Assembly: GCF_001647275.1 (NCBI RefSeq) | Contig: NZ_LRMM01000001.1 | Span: 186,001 to 250,000, forward strand | DNA: 64,000 nt | Direction: 5' to 3' | Source: Rufibacter ruber | GTDB lineage: Bacteria > Bacteroidota > Bacteroidia > Cytophagales > Hymenobacteraceae | In this document: piece after piece, positions 35,020 through 43,943 of the stretch | Layout of the letters: every line of letters begins with the position of its first letter | Numbering within the stretch: position 1 is the first letter of the stretch | Made by a program: the position numbers and the translations under genes | Notes under the pieces: model-generated | Seen by the model: the letters and a program-made list of their open reading frames with translations, nothing else | What the model was told of the DNA's origin: nothing | The model's database searches: none

Positions 35020-38000
35020 CTAGGCCGCCCCAAACGCCCACACCTTATACCGCTCCTCGGCCTGCTCCAGTATTTCGTCCAGAATCTCCTGCAGGTCTGC
35101 CTGTACTTTAAACCGTAGCACCTTCTTCACTGCCAGCTGTAGCTGGGCTTTGGTGTCATCCTTCTTGTACCAGTCGGGTTGGGAGGCGCTCTTCTTGACC
35201 TCGGCCAGAATCTTTTTCACCAGATCCTTCATCTGGTCAACCTCCTGCACGGCGTGGGGGTGGTTGGCCAGGATCTGGTAGAAGGCTTCTTCCTCTTCAG
35301 TGAGGCCCAGTTGCTGGCGCAGTTGGTCTTCCTCCTGCATCTGCCTGGCCACGGCCCGCAATTTCTCCATGGCCACCAGGCTGTCAAAGAAATGGGCGTG
35401 GTAGTCTGCAATGATCTTTTCTACCTCTTCTTTAAGCTTGCGGGACTTGATCAGGTTTTTGGTGGAGCGGAGCCTGATCTCATCGTTCATGATCTGGCGC
35501 AGGAGCTCCAGCTTGAGTTCATTGCCGGTTTTCTGCTCTTTGGCGGTGGCCAGAAAGGCATCATTGATGATGGAGATGTCAAAGCGCTCTATGCCAGCCA
35601 TCTGGAAAACGTCTACCACGTCTTCAGATTCAATGCTGCGGTGGATGAGGTCTTTGATCTGGCCCTGCGTTTTCTTGCTGTTGGTGGTGGGGTATTTCAC
35701 CTTGCGCACCGCTGCGCCCACATGCTGCAGGTACACAATATCAGCGGCCAGTTCATGAATACGCTCGTGGCTTTTGACAATAGGGGCCAGGCTGCTGAGT
35801 TTCTTCTCATTCAGCATAAACGTTTTGCACAGGTCATCATCTGCCACAAGGGCGTTGGTGGCAAAACCCACCAGTTTCAGGCGTGCTGTTTTGGGCAGGC
35901 TGGAGAAGTACGGGATGGCCGCGTGCACCGACGGGAAGGTAGATACTCCCCCTTTGAAGGGGGTAGGGGGATGTTCACTCGTGCTGAAGTGCTCATTGAC
36001 TAGGTACGCATTTCGTCCCCCTTTGGAGGGGGTAGGGGGAGGATTACTCGTGCTGAGCCACGCATTGCCGGTGGTTTCTGTTTCTGTTTTTTGCTTCGTG
36101 GTGTAAGGTTCTGCGTCTTCGGCGGCCATGGTCATCCCCCTACCCCCTTCAAAGGGGGACGGAATGCGTATTTCGCTCTTTTCGCGCTTCTGAATTTGGC
36201 CTTCGCCGTTACTCCCTCCGCTATTGTCGCCTTCGCTATCGCTCTTCCGGATTTGTAATCCGGATGTATCTACTTCGGGGATTTGTAATCCCCTTTCTGG
36301 CGCTTGATGTGGAGCGGATTGTAAATCCGCAGGTACGGTGGTATGTGATGGCAAATCCCGAACAGCAGTTGCAGCAATTGGTGTTTGAAGTGTTACCTTA
36401 CCGCCAGGCAAGGCTTCGCGCAGCTGCTGAATCAGCTCTTTGGTCAATTCAAACGCCTCTTCAATGTCTACAGCCACAGCCCCAGAACCACCGGCACCAG
36501 TGTATTTCTTGGTGGCGTCGCGCAGGCGGTCACCAATGCCGATGTAGTCCACGATGAGGCCGCTGGGCTTGTCACGGAAGACGGTGGCGACGCGGTTCAC
36601 GGCCTGGATGAGGTTGTGGCCGGTCATCACTTTGTCTACGTAGAGCGTGTGCATGGCGGGGTTGTCGAAGCCGGTGAGCCACATGTCACGCACTATGACC
36701 AGTTGCAGCGGGTCATCGGGGTCTTTGAAGCGGGTCTTGATGGCTTCCATGGCTTCTTTGGTGCGCACGTGCGGGTTCCAGGCCACGGGGTCTTTGGCGA
36801 TGTTGGTGGTCATGATCACGGCTACCTCGGGGCAGTTGGGTAGGGCGGTGAGGGCGTCATAGAGCTTCACGCAATTGCGGCGGCTCATGCACACAATCAT
36901 GGCTTTACCGCTCAGGCTGGCGTTGCGGGCGGTATAGTGCTGCAGAATGTCACGGGCAATGGCGGCCACGCGTTCCTGAGAACCGGCGGCGTCTTCCATG
37001 GCAGCCCACAGAATCTTGTTCTTGTCGTTCTCGTCCAAGCCGCCGGTGATTTCCTCAGCTTCTTCCTCTAGGTGGGCGTTGCCCAGATGCAGTTTGGCTA
37101 GGCGCGGCTCGTAGTAAATGGGCACCACGGCTTTGTCCTCGGTAGCCTGCTTTATGTCATAGGTATGGATGATGTCCCCGAACACCGCCACGGTATCGGC
37201 GTCTTTGCTGTCTACGGGCGTGCCGGTGAAGCCAATGAAACTTGCCTGCGGCAGGGCGCGGCGCAGGTTGTTGGCGAAGCCCTGCACCAGGCCGTATTGG
37301 GTGCGGTGGCACTCATCGGCAATCACAATGATGTTGTCGCGGGAACTCAGGACGGGGTGCTCCAGTTCGCGGCCGGTGGAGGTGTCTTTGAGGTTGAACT
37401 TCTGCACGGTGCTGAACACCACGCCGCCGCCCTCGCCGCTGAGCAGGGTGCGCAGCTCGTCGGTGGTGTTGGCGATGGTCACGTCGCCTACCAGGTCTTT
37501 GGCGGCCACAAAATCCTCGAAGAGCTGGCGGTTCAGGTCAAAGCGGTCTACCTGCACCACAATAGTGGGGTTCCGGAGCTGGGGCAGCTGGCGCAGGATG
37601 CCAGTGTAAATGGCCATGGTGATGCTCTTGCCGGAGCGGGTGGTGTGCCAGATAACGCCAATACGGCCGTCGCCGTAGGGGCGCACGCTTTTGAGAGTTT
37701 CCTGCAGGGCGTACTGAATGCCGAAGAACTGGTGGTACTTAGCGCCTTTCTTGATGAGCTCGCCTTTGTCCAGTTCATGGAAGATGTAGTGGCGCACGTA
37801 CTGGAGCAGGCGGTGCGGCACCAGCAGTCCTTTGATGAGGGTTTCCAGCGCGAAGCCGTTGTCTACTACCTCGCGGCCGTCTATGCTTTTCCAGGCGGCG
37901 TACCACTCCAAGCCGCTGCTGAACATGCCGTGCAGGGTGGTCTGGCCGTCTGAGACCACGGTGAGGGCGTTGTACTCAAACACCGCCGGAATGTCAAGGG

Positions 38001-38403
38001 TATAGTGCTGCACCTGGTTGAAGGCGGCCTCTACGGTGGCGTCTTGGTTGAACAGGTTCTTGAACTCAAAGAGCACCAGCGGCAGGCCGTTCACAAAAAT
38101 AATAAGGTCTGGGCGGCGTTTGCCTTTGCCCACAATGGTGAACTGGTTGACTACCCTGAACTCATTATTCTGCAGGGTGTCATAGTCTACGGGGTAGAAG
38201 TGGCCGAACTGGGGTTGGCCGTGCGCGTCTTTCCAGGTTTTGCTGAGGCCTTTGCTGAGCTTTAGGTGGAAGGCGTGGTTGCGCTGGGGCAGGTCTGTGC
38301 CTTTGTTGAAGAGGAACTCCTGCTTCAGCTCCTGGCGTACCTTGTCTGGCACCTGCGGGTAGCGACGCTGCAGGTAGGCGGCAAACGCGTCTTCCAGCAC
38401 CAC
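35020..38403 (-). CDS. hsdR: Type I restriction enzyme R subunit, 5'-truncated and repeat-invaded
   Basis: 1127 aa from GTG 38403. The nuclease site RPDLIIFVNGLP...FEFKN is near residues 96-114. Helicase motifs are TTRSGKS near 252 (Walker A), ADECHRTQYG near 364 (motif II) and FIGFTGTP near 390. Motif VI reads QAVNRVATVF near 604, whereas the family usually has an Arg where this has Thr. In-frame homology continues about 24 codons upstream (WLLEQAPYTYQHGAEIKRDQ) to a TAG at about 38473, so the true N-terminus has been cut off. Residues ~678-824 are repeat-derived. No hsdS lies beside it. The protein would cut DNA with HsdM and HsdS; activity is doubtful. Confidence 0.88.
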   Translation of the reverse strand: MVLEDAFAAYLQRRYPQVPDKVRQELKQEFLFNKGTDLPQRNHAFHLKLSKGLSKTWKDAHGQPQFGHFYPVDYDTLQNNEFRVVNQFTIVGKGKRRPDLIIFVNGLPLVLFEFKNLFNQDATVEAAFNQVQHYTLDIPAVFEYNALTVVSDGQTTLHGMFSSGLEWYAAWKSIDGREVVDNGFALETLIKGLLVPHRLLQYVRHYIFHELDKGELIKKGAKYHQFFGIQYALQETLKSVRPYGDGRIGVIWHTTRSGKSITMAIYTGILRQLPQLRNPTIVVQVDRFDLNRQLFEDFVAAKDLVGDVTIANTTDELRTLLSGEGGGVVFSTVQKFNLKDTSTGRELEHPVLSSRDNIIVIADECHRTQYGLVQGFANNLRRALPQASFIGFTGTPVDSKDADTVAVFGDIIHTYDIKQATEDKAVVPIYYEPRLAKLHLGNAHLEEEAEEITGGLDENDKNKILWAAMEDAAGSQERVAAIARDILQHYTARNASLSGKAMIVCMSRRNCVKLYDALTALPNCPEVAVIMTTNIAKDPVAWNPHVRTKEAMEAIKTRFKDPDDPLQLVIVRDMWLTGFDNPAMHTLYVDKVMTGHNLIQAVNRVATVFRDKPSGLIVDYIGIGDRLRDATKKYTGAGGSGAVAVDIEEAFELTKELIQQLREALPGGKVTLQTPIAATAVRDLPSHTTVPADLQSAPHQAPERGLQIPEVDTSGLQIRKSDSEGDNSGGSNGEGQIQKREKSEIRIPSPFEGGRGMTMAAEDAEPYTTKQKTETETTGNAWLSTSNPPPTPSKGGRNAYLVNEHFSTSEHPPTPFKGGVSTFPSVHAAIPYFSSLPKTARLKLVGFATNALVADDDLCKTFMLNEKKLSSLAPIVKSHERIHELAADIVYLQHVGAAVRKVKYPTTNSKKTQGQIKDLIHRSIESEDVVDVFQMAGIERFDISIINDAFLATAKEQKTGNELKLELLRQIMNDEIRLRSTKNLIKSRKLKEEVEKIIADYHAHFFDSLVAMEKLRAVARQMQEEDQLRQQLGLTEEEEAFYQILANHPHAVQEVDQMKDLVKKILAEVKKSASQPDWYKKDDTKAQLQLAVKKVLRFKVQADLQEILDEILEQAEERYKVWAFGAA
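35935..36335. repeat. Cluster of mobile-type short repeats inside hsdR, in frame
   Basis: Three copies of a CCCCCTACCCCCTTCAAAGG-type hairpin repeat lie at about 35941-35973, 36019-36050 and 36131-36163, the middle one diverged. Three GGATTTGTAATCC-core palindromes have different outer arms: CCGG (36246-36264), GGGG (36277-36293) and GCGG (36314-36330). Read on the minus strand they add no stop and give PSPFEGGRG, PPTPSKGGR, PPTPFKGGV, ADLQSAP, RGLQIP and SGLQIRKS. The same two repeat families occur in composite elements A, B and C. Confidence 0.85.
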
Positions 38404-38588
38404 CTTGCTCTGGTCGCGCTTTATCTCGGCGCCGTGCTGGTAGGTGTAGGGCGCCTGCTCCAGCAGCCAGGACTACAAACTTTATCTGATTTCTTAGCCA
38501 CAAGTATATATGTATATTAATTTGTGGCTAAATTTCATTCCTGTGCAAGGATCAAGCGAAAAATAAATTAGAGTGTAACTAATCATCT
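38404..38588. other. Junction between truncated hsdR and AT-rich insert
   Basis: Bases 38404-38475 are still hsdR coding sequence without a start codon. Beyond about 38475 the sequence turns abruptly AT-rich (TATATATGTATATT near 38506-38519), marking the presumed replacement breakpoint that removed the hsdR 5' end. Confidence 0.6.
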
Positions 38589-40619
38589 TTAATTTATCTT
38601 AATCAAATTAGAACCAACCAATTTTAGTTGTATCTCTCTTTTAAGTGACGGACAGCAATTTGGATCAGTAGGAGCGTACTCAACTTCCTCTCCATAAAGT
38701 ATTCCCGTGTAAATCTTATTAGGAATAAAATTTCTAAACTTCTCCTCCCAGCCGACTATTTTATACTGATTATCTTTATTTATAAAGATGGCCTCTCCAG
38801 ATCCAGTGCTAGCATTTCCCATACTTCCTTTGATACCACATGAATAATGTGCAACAACATCACTAGAACCATCTCCATTGAGATCTCCTGAGACTATATT
38901 AACTATCCAGCAGTCTCTTTCTTGACCTTCAATTTTACTTAAACTTTTTGAAAATTCATTCTCGATTATTGTAGTTAATTCTTCAGGTTGTAATCCTGTA
39001 TCAGATTTTGTCTGCAGTTCTGCCTCTTCTGGACGTTCTATTGTAATTCTTATATTATCGTCAAAGACTGCAACATCAATCAAAAATGAAGAAGAGATTG
39101 CTTCGAAATATTCTTCATAACTATTCAAGCCTGGCTCAACTGGTAATATTTTAAAACCATTACTGTTAAAATATTCCCTTAATGATTTAATTATTTTATT
39201 TTTAATTTGTTCATTTCTTTTACTGTAAGATACTTTGTATTCAAAGTATCTAGGTAAATTGTCGGGAATAAAGAAGTATTCATCTCTGCTATAATAAATA
39301 TTGTATTTGCGTAACCATGTAGTTATATTTAGAGATAACGAAACTGATGCATGTTTTGAAATCTTTTCGTCCGAAACTAAAGTATGAAAATGAGTGTCTT
39401 TATTAAACTTATATTCTCCAAACCTTTCCTTAAATTCTGATGATGTTGTGTTGAAATTGAGACCCATAACTGTATGATCTTTAATGTCTTTTTTGATTCT
39501 TTCAAATATAGCATCTGTATTAAAATAATCTGACTCAACAGTTTCGTAAGGACTGTTTAATGAATAATCAGACAATAAATAATAAAATATGTCATTAGAA
39601 GCACCTTCATATTGTGGATTAATAATATATTTTCCTTCTTTGTCTATAACTCCTATCATGTTACTCGCTTTAATTAAAGCTTTATTTCCAGTGTAAGGGA
39701 AAGCAAGTTCAAATTGAGGATTAATGATTATTTTACCATCCCTATTAATATAGCCAAAACTTTCACCTATTTTAACTGCTGCTAGTTCACCGCTGGTGAA
39801 GGGGAAGGCTTCTGAGAATTGAGGGTTAATAATAATTTTACCTTCATCATCACACCATCCCCATTTATCATCTTGCTTAATTAAAAAAAGATCACCATCT
39901 TTTTTTAATTCTTGAAACTGAGGGTTAATAATATAATTGCCCTTTGTATTTATAACACCGAACTTGTTGTCTGTAGCAACCACAGCAACTCCATCCAAAA
40001 AATTACCAGCCTGTTTAAATTGAAAGTTGATAATAACCTTTCCTGTTTTATCTATATACCCCCACTTGCCACTATCATTCTCAACAGCACATATTCCATT
40101 GCTGTAATTTAAAGAACTTCTAAACTGAGGTGTAATTATCACTTTGCCTTCTTTATCAATAAAACCCCATTTAAGTTCATCATCTTTTTTAATACTGAAA
40201 GCAGCAAACCCCTCTTTAAAAATCCTTACACTATTAGCATCCTTAATACTAGCCAATATTTTGCCTTTATCATTTATTGCTGTAGGAAATGAATTTTCAG
40301 TTACTACCCAAGCTATTCCCTCGCTAAAAATAGTAGCTTCTTTATAGTTTGCAGGTATAATATATTTCCCTTCATTATTTATGTATCCCCACTTTTGGTT
40401 TTCACCTAAAGTCTTGACTAAGGCAATACCCTCTCTGAAAACACTTGCGTCACTGAATTGTGGCGGTATTGCTATGTTGCCTTCTTTATCAATATACGAA
40501 AACTCTTGCTTGTTCCTGACTGGAATTAGATTCAAATCTAATATTGTTGTTTCAGAATTACATGAAACCGCAGACATTAAGATAAGAGTAATCTTTATTA
40601 AGTGTAAAAAGTGTCTCAT
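38589..40619 (-). CDS. WG-repeat lipoprotein
   Basis: 676 aa. A lipoprotein signal (LIKITLILMSAVSC, Cys near residue 20) is followed by about ten WG repeats (KWGYIDKEGKVIINPQF type) over residues 40-360, a surface beta-repeat domain. The C-terminal ~300 residues are unassigned; they include EGQERDCWIVNIVSGDLNGDGSSDVV, resembling an FG-GAP-like Asp-rich loop. It is strongly AT-rich, unlike the flanking hsdR and hsdM. Its role beside restriction and Abi genes is unknown. It may be passenger DNA that replaced hsdS. Confidence 0.82.
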   Translation of the reverse strand: MRHFLHLIKITLILMSAVSCNSETTILDLNLIPVRNKQEFSYIDKEGNIAIPPQFSDASVFREGIALVKTLGENQKWGYINNEGKYIIPANYKEATIFSEGIAWVVTENSFPTAINDKGKILASIKDANSVRIFKEGFAAFSIKKDDELKWGFIDKEGKVIITPQFRSSLNYSNGICAVENDSGKWGYIDKTGKVIINFQFKQAGNFLDGVAVVATDNKFGVINTKGNYIINPQFQELKKDGDLFLIKQDDKWGWCDDEGKIIINPQFSEAFPFTSGELAAVKIGESFGYINRDGKIIINPQFELAFPYTGNKALIKASNMIGVIDKEGKYIINPQYEGASNDIFYYLLSDYSLNSPYETVESDYFNTDAIFERIKKDIKDHTVMGLNFNTTSSEFKERFGEYKFNKDTHFHTLVSDEKISKHASVSLSLNITTWLRKYNIYYSRDEYFFIPDNLPRYFEYKVSYSKRNEQIKNKIIKSLREYFNSNGFKILPVEPGLNSYEEYFEAISSSFLIDVAVFDDNIRITIERPEEAELQTKSDTGLQPEELTTIIENEFSKSLSKIEGQERDCWIVNIVSGDLNGDGSSDVVAHYSCGIKGSMGNASTGSGEAIFINKDNQYKIVGWEEKFRNFIPNKIYTGILYGEEVEYAPTDPNCCPSLKREIQLKLVGSNLIKIN

Positions 40620-40888
40620 TGTTTTTTTGTTGAAGGATATACTAACGGTTTATTACTGTTCTAGTAGGTTTTAAAATTGTAGCACAAAGTTAAGTTTACA
40701 ATAATAGCCAAGGATGTAAAAATTTTTATTATAATTAAAATTTAATTATATCTTGAATCAAGATTGCTTTGTAGTGATTAAGTGAAAGTCTTTTATATAT
40801 TCAAGATACAATAAAACAAATTTTAAAGGTTAATCAGCTTTTTCTTTACCTCTTGCAAGACTGCGCCAAACCGGTCAATTGCCTTTAC

Positions 40889-41479
40889 CTATTTAGGCAA
40901 ATCCTTATGGAGCCAAGTCATTATCAGTATGATTTCTTTGTGGGCATTTTCTAAATTTTGAAAGCTCCAACAGATTGGTTCGTTATGAAATATGCGATTT
41001 CGCAGATTCCTAAAATGGTTAAGAGGTGCAGAAACCGTTTTGCGTTTACGTATTGACTTTGGTAAGTTAGGAAAAGCTTTGCGTAAATCTTTCCATAGTA
41101 TTAATTCATACTCCGTGTTAAATAAACGCACCCAAAAACCCAACGTTAATTCTGCCACAACTTTTGAAGGTGTGACAATTTCGCCGCGGGTTACAATGAA
41201 TTGCTGTGCCCTGGATATTTCTTTGGTTAAGTTGGTTAAGCCAGGAGTGGTAGGGAAATGCGTATACCAATCTGGTGTGCCAAACTTTTTTGTTAATTGT
41301 TCGTTCACGGCATTGCGCAAGGCAACTTCCAATACTGAAAGACTTGGATAAAAAGCCTCTGATATTTGCAAATTGCATTGATAATGAAGAATTGCCTTGG
41401 CTTCGTTCCCAGGATGCGCGTTGAAATACTTTTGCATCCTACTGGCAGAAAAAACTTTTTCTAAATATTGCTTGTTCAT
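40889..41479 (-). CDS. Abi-family (HEPN-like) abortive infection protein
   Basis: 196 aa. The block SEAFYPSLSVLEVALRNAVNEQL near residues 38-60 and the C-terminal LNHFRNLRNRIFHNEPI near 152-168 are typical of Abi_2/AbiD-type proteins. RNRIFH fits the R-x4-H motif of HEPN ribonucleases. Members abort phage infection, probably by RNA cleavage. It lies 54 bp downstream of hsdM on the same strand, in the position hsdS would normally occupy, and is AT-richer than hsdM. It could be a transferred defence gene co-expressed with hsdM. Confidence 0.8.
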   Translation of the reverse strand: MNKQYLEKVFSASRMQKYFNAHPGNEAKAILHYQCNLQISEAFYPSLSVLEVALRNAVNEQLTKKFGTPDWYTHFPTTPGLTNLTKEISRAQQFIVTRGEIVTPSKVVAELTLGFWVRLFNTEYELILWKDLRKAFPNLPKSIRKRKTVSAPLNHFRNLRNRIFHNEPICWSFQNLENAHKEIILIMTWLHKDLPK

Positions 41480-41533
41480 ATAATAGCTTGCATCTTTGCA
41501 ATAGCAGTCCCGGTACTTCCTCTCCCAGATATT

Positions 41534-43186
41534 CTATGCTGGTGATGAAGCCGGGTTTTTTCTTTTATAGCGGTGTGTAATAAACCCCGCTAGACTCTCC
41601 TTGATCCTTTCCTCCAGCACTGCACCTTCCACAAACTGCTGCATCAACTCTTCCGTCAGCTTTTGCATCTTCTCTTCAAAAGGAACACCATCATCTTCCT
41701 CTGCTCCGGAACCCACGTAGCGGCCCGGTGAGAGCCCGTAGTTGTTGGCAGCCACTTCGTCTAGCGTAGCGGCCTTACAGTAGCCCTCAATATCTGCGTA
41801 GTCGCCGCCTAGGTTGCGCCATTGGTGGTAGGTATCGGCAATGCGGGCTACGTCTGCGTCTTCAAACACGCGCAGGCGGCGGCTGGCCATGGTGCCTAGT
41901 TTGCGGGCGTCTATGAACAGGATTTCGTTTTTGCGTTCGCGGTGCTCGCCGTCGCGGCCGTCGCGGTTCTTGCTCAATAGAAAGATACAGGCGGGTATGC
42001 CGGTGGTCAGGAACAGCTTGTCGGGCATCTGCACAATGCAGTCTACAATGCCCTGGGTAATCATATGCTCGCGCACGTTCTTTTCGCCGGCGCTGCCGGT
42101 GGTCATGGCGCCGTTGGCCATCACTACGCCGGCCGTGCCACGGTCAGAGAGGTGGTGCCACAGCGTCTGGAACCACATGTAATTGGCGTTGCCGGGGGTG
42201 GTAAAGGTGTCTTTGGCCCCGAAGAGGCGCGGGTCGTTGTCGGGCAGCAGTTCGGGGTGCCAGTTGGAGATGTTGAACGGCGGGTTCATGAGGGCGTAGT
42301 CGGCCTTCAGGCCCTGGAAGCGGTCGTGTAGCAGGGAGTCGCCCAGCTTCACGTCAAAGGAGAGGTTGCGCAGCAGCAGGTTCATCTTGCAGAGGCGCAG
42401 CGTGCCCTCGTAGCGCTCCTGCCCGTAAATGGAGATGTCGTTTTTGTCGCCGCCGTGCGCCTGCAAAAACTTGAGGCTCTGCACGAACATGCCGCCGCTG
42501 CCGCAGGCTAAATCCATGATGCGGCCCTTGAGCGGCTCCAGCATCTCCACCAGCAGGCGCACCACGCTGCCCGGCGTGAAGAACTGCCCCGCACCGGAGC
42601 CCTCGGCCATGGCGAACTTGCCAATGTAGTATTCATACACGCGGCCGTAGATGTCGCTCTCGGGGTTGTTTATCTCAGAGAACTTCTCTTTGGAGAACAG
42701 GTTAATGAGCCCCGCCACCTGCGTAGGCGAGAGCTGGCTCTTCATGAAGATAGGCTCCAGCACGCCTTTATAATCTGGGTTGCGCTTGGCCAGCAGCTCG
42801 TCTATCAGCACGAAGGCCTGGTCTACTTTTACCTTGATGTCGTCCTGCTCGGCGTTCTCGCGCAGGTAGTCCCAGGTGGCTTGCTGGGGCAAGCGGTAGG
42901 CGTTCTTGACCTGGTATTCCAGCTCGTCTTCCAGCACCTCGCTCTGCTGGTGCGCTTCTATGTTGTAGTACTCAGAGCCGGGCTCCAGAAAGGAAAGCTG
43001 AATTTCCTGCTTGCGCACCTCAAAGCGCTCAGAGAGGTGCTTCACAAACAGCAGGGAGAGCACGTAGTCTTTGTACTGGTTTTCGGCCACGGCCCCGCGC
43101 AACTCATTGGCTACGTCCCAGAGTTCTTTCTCAAAATCTATATCGCCTTTGGCCGCGGGTGCCGCCTTGGGGTTCTTCTTCGCCAT
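41534..43186 (-). CDS. hsdM: Type I restriction-modification system methyltransferase subunit
   Basis: 550 aa, full length. The N-terminal HsdM_N domain (FEKELWDVANELRGAVAENQYKDYVLSLLFVK) is followed by the N6-adenine methyltransferase domain with motif I DLACGSGGMF near residue 229 and catalytic NPPF near 302. It methylates adenine in the sequence chosen by HsdS. No hsdS is present in the window, so its target is unknown. Its 5' end is present twice, the second copy lying upstream of the higBA genes. Confidence 0.94.
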   Translation of the reverse strand: MAKKNPKAAPAAKGDIDFEKELWDVANELRGAVAENQYKDYVLSLLFVKHLSERFEVRKQEIQLSFLEPGSEYYNIEAHQQSEVLEDELEYQVKNAYRLPQQATWDYLRENAEQDDIKVKVDQAFVLIDELLAKRNPDYKGVLEPIFMKSQLSPTQVAGLINLFSKEKFSEINNPESDIYGRVYEYYIGKFAMAEGSGAGQFFTPGSVVRLLVEMLEPLKGRIMDLACGSGGMFVQSLKFLQAHGGDKNDISIYGQERYEGTLRLCKMNLLLRNLSFDVKLGDSLLHDRFQGLKADYALMNPPFNISNWHPELLPDNDPRLFGAKDTFTTPGNANYMWFQTLWHHLSDRGTAGVVMANGAMTTGSAGEKNVREHMITQGIVDCIVQMPDKLFLTTGIPACIFLLSKNRDGRDGEHRERKNEILFIDARKLGTMASRRLRVFEDADVARIADTYHQWRNLGGDYADIEGYCKAATLDEVAANNYGLSPGRYVGSGAEEDDGVPFEEKMQKLTEELMQQFVEGAVLEERIKESLAGFITHRYKRKNPASSPA

Positions 43187-43238
43187 GTAGGGTAATAAAG
43201 GGTGGTGGTCTTTTTAGGTTCGGTACGTTGAAGCAAGC

Positions 43239-43535
43239 CTAAGCCGCAGAGTTTAGGAAGTGCGTTATGTTAGAAGTATCTACTTTTTGCCGTACCTGCC
43301 ACAGGTCATAGCTCTTTTGGAAGTTCAGCCAGAAGTCAGGGGTAGTGTCAAAGGCGACCGAGAGTTTCAGGGCCATCTCTGCGCTAATGCCGGTGTGCCC
43401 GTTCAAAATAAGGGAGAGATGTTTGCGGCTGGTGGCTAGACCTTGGGCTACCTCGGTTATTGTTTTGCCCACGCCGTTAATGTATTCACGTAGTATTTCG
43501 CCGGGGTGGGGCGGGTTGAACATTTCCATTGTCAT
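43239..43535 (-). CDS. higA: HigA-family antitoxin
   Basis: 98 aa, helix-turn-helix XRE-type domain. FNPPHPGEILREYINGVGKTITEVAQ and the HTH VAQGLATSRKHLSLILNG are typical of HigA (VapI-like) antitoxins. It follows higB with a 12 bp gap, the usual toxin-first order. It would bind HigB and repress the operon through the palindrome at 43850-43866. It stops 52 bp before hsdM, so transcripts may read into hsdM. Confidence 0.92.
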   Translation of the reverse strand: MTMEMFNPPHPGEILREYINGVGKTITEVAQGLATSRKHLSLILNGHTGISAEMALKLSVAFDTTPDFWLNFQKSYDLWQVRQKVDTSNITHFLNSAA

Positions 43536-43547
43536 ACGCTTACTATT

Positions 43548-43832
43548 TTAGTGGTAATCAAGGTAATTCACGTCCAGCACTTCTACTTTCTCGTCTATAA
43601 ACCGGAACGTGATGCGCCAATTACCATTTACTTTTACTGACCAAAGGTCTTTCAGATTTCCCTTTAAAGGGTGTAGGTTCCAGCCGGGTACATCCACATC
43701 CTGTATTTTGGTGGCAGCATGAAGCGTTGCCAGTATTAACCTTATTTTTCCCAAATGCGCCTGTTGCAGCTTTGAGCCATCGCCTTTTAGAAAGAACCGC
43801 TCCAGACCCTTGTGTTTAAAGCTGACAATCAT
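43548..43832 (-). CDS. higB: HigB-family (RelE/ParE superfamily) toxin
   Basis: 94 aa. The C-terminal core GWNLHPLKGNLKDLWSVKVNGNWRITFRF is the HigB/RelE signature, with basic residues expected at the RNA-cleaving site. The family cuts mRNA on the ribosome. It is the first gene of the module. The promoter and operator lie directly upstream, with the -7-like box only about 6 bp from the ATG, which suggests a very short or absent leader. Confidence 0.92.
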   Translation of the reverse strand: MIVSFKHKGLERFFLKGDGSKLQQAHLGKIRLILATLHAATKIQDVDVPGWNLHPLKGNLKDLWSVKVNGNWRITFRFIDEKVEVLDVNYLDYH

Positions 43833-43837
43833 GCTGG

Positions 43838-43868
43838 TAAATATAATACGTTACCTAGTAGGTAACAA
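43838..43868 (-). promoter_or_regulatory. higBA promoter and operator
   Basis: On the minus strand, TTG (43866-43868) and TATATTTA (43838-43845), 20 bp apart, fit the Bacteroidota -33/-7 pattern. A 17 bp perfect palindrome GTTACCTAGTAGGTAAC (43850-43866) fills the spacer, as expected for an autorepressor site. Confidence 0.6.
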
Positions 43869-43943
43869 GTTCTTATTTCAACTTATTACTCAAACCTCTC
43901 AGCTAAATCCTGAGGCATTCGTCACTTAACTACAGCAACGCTA

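Noticed and set aside
35179-38265. Several long open frames on the + strand opposite hsdR (up to 274 codons)
   Set aside because: Antisense shadows of a GC-rich coding gene; none shows a recognisable domain.
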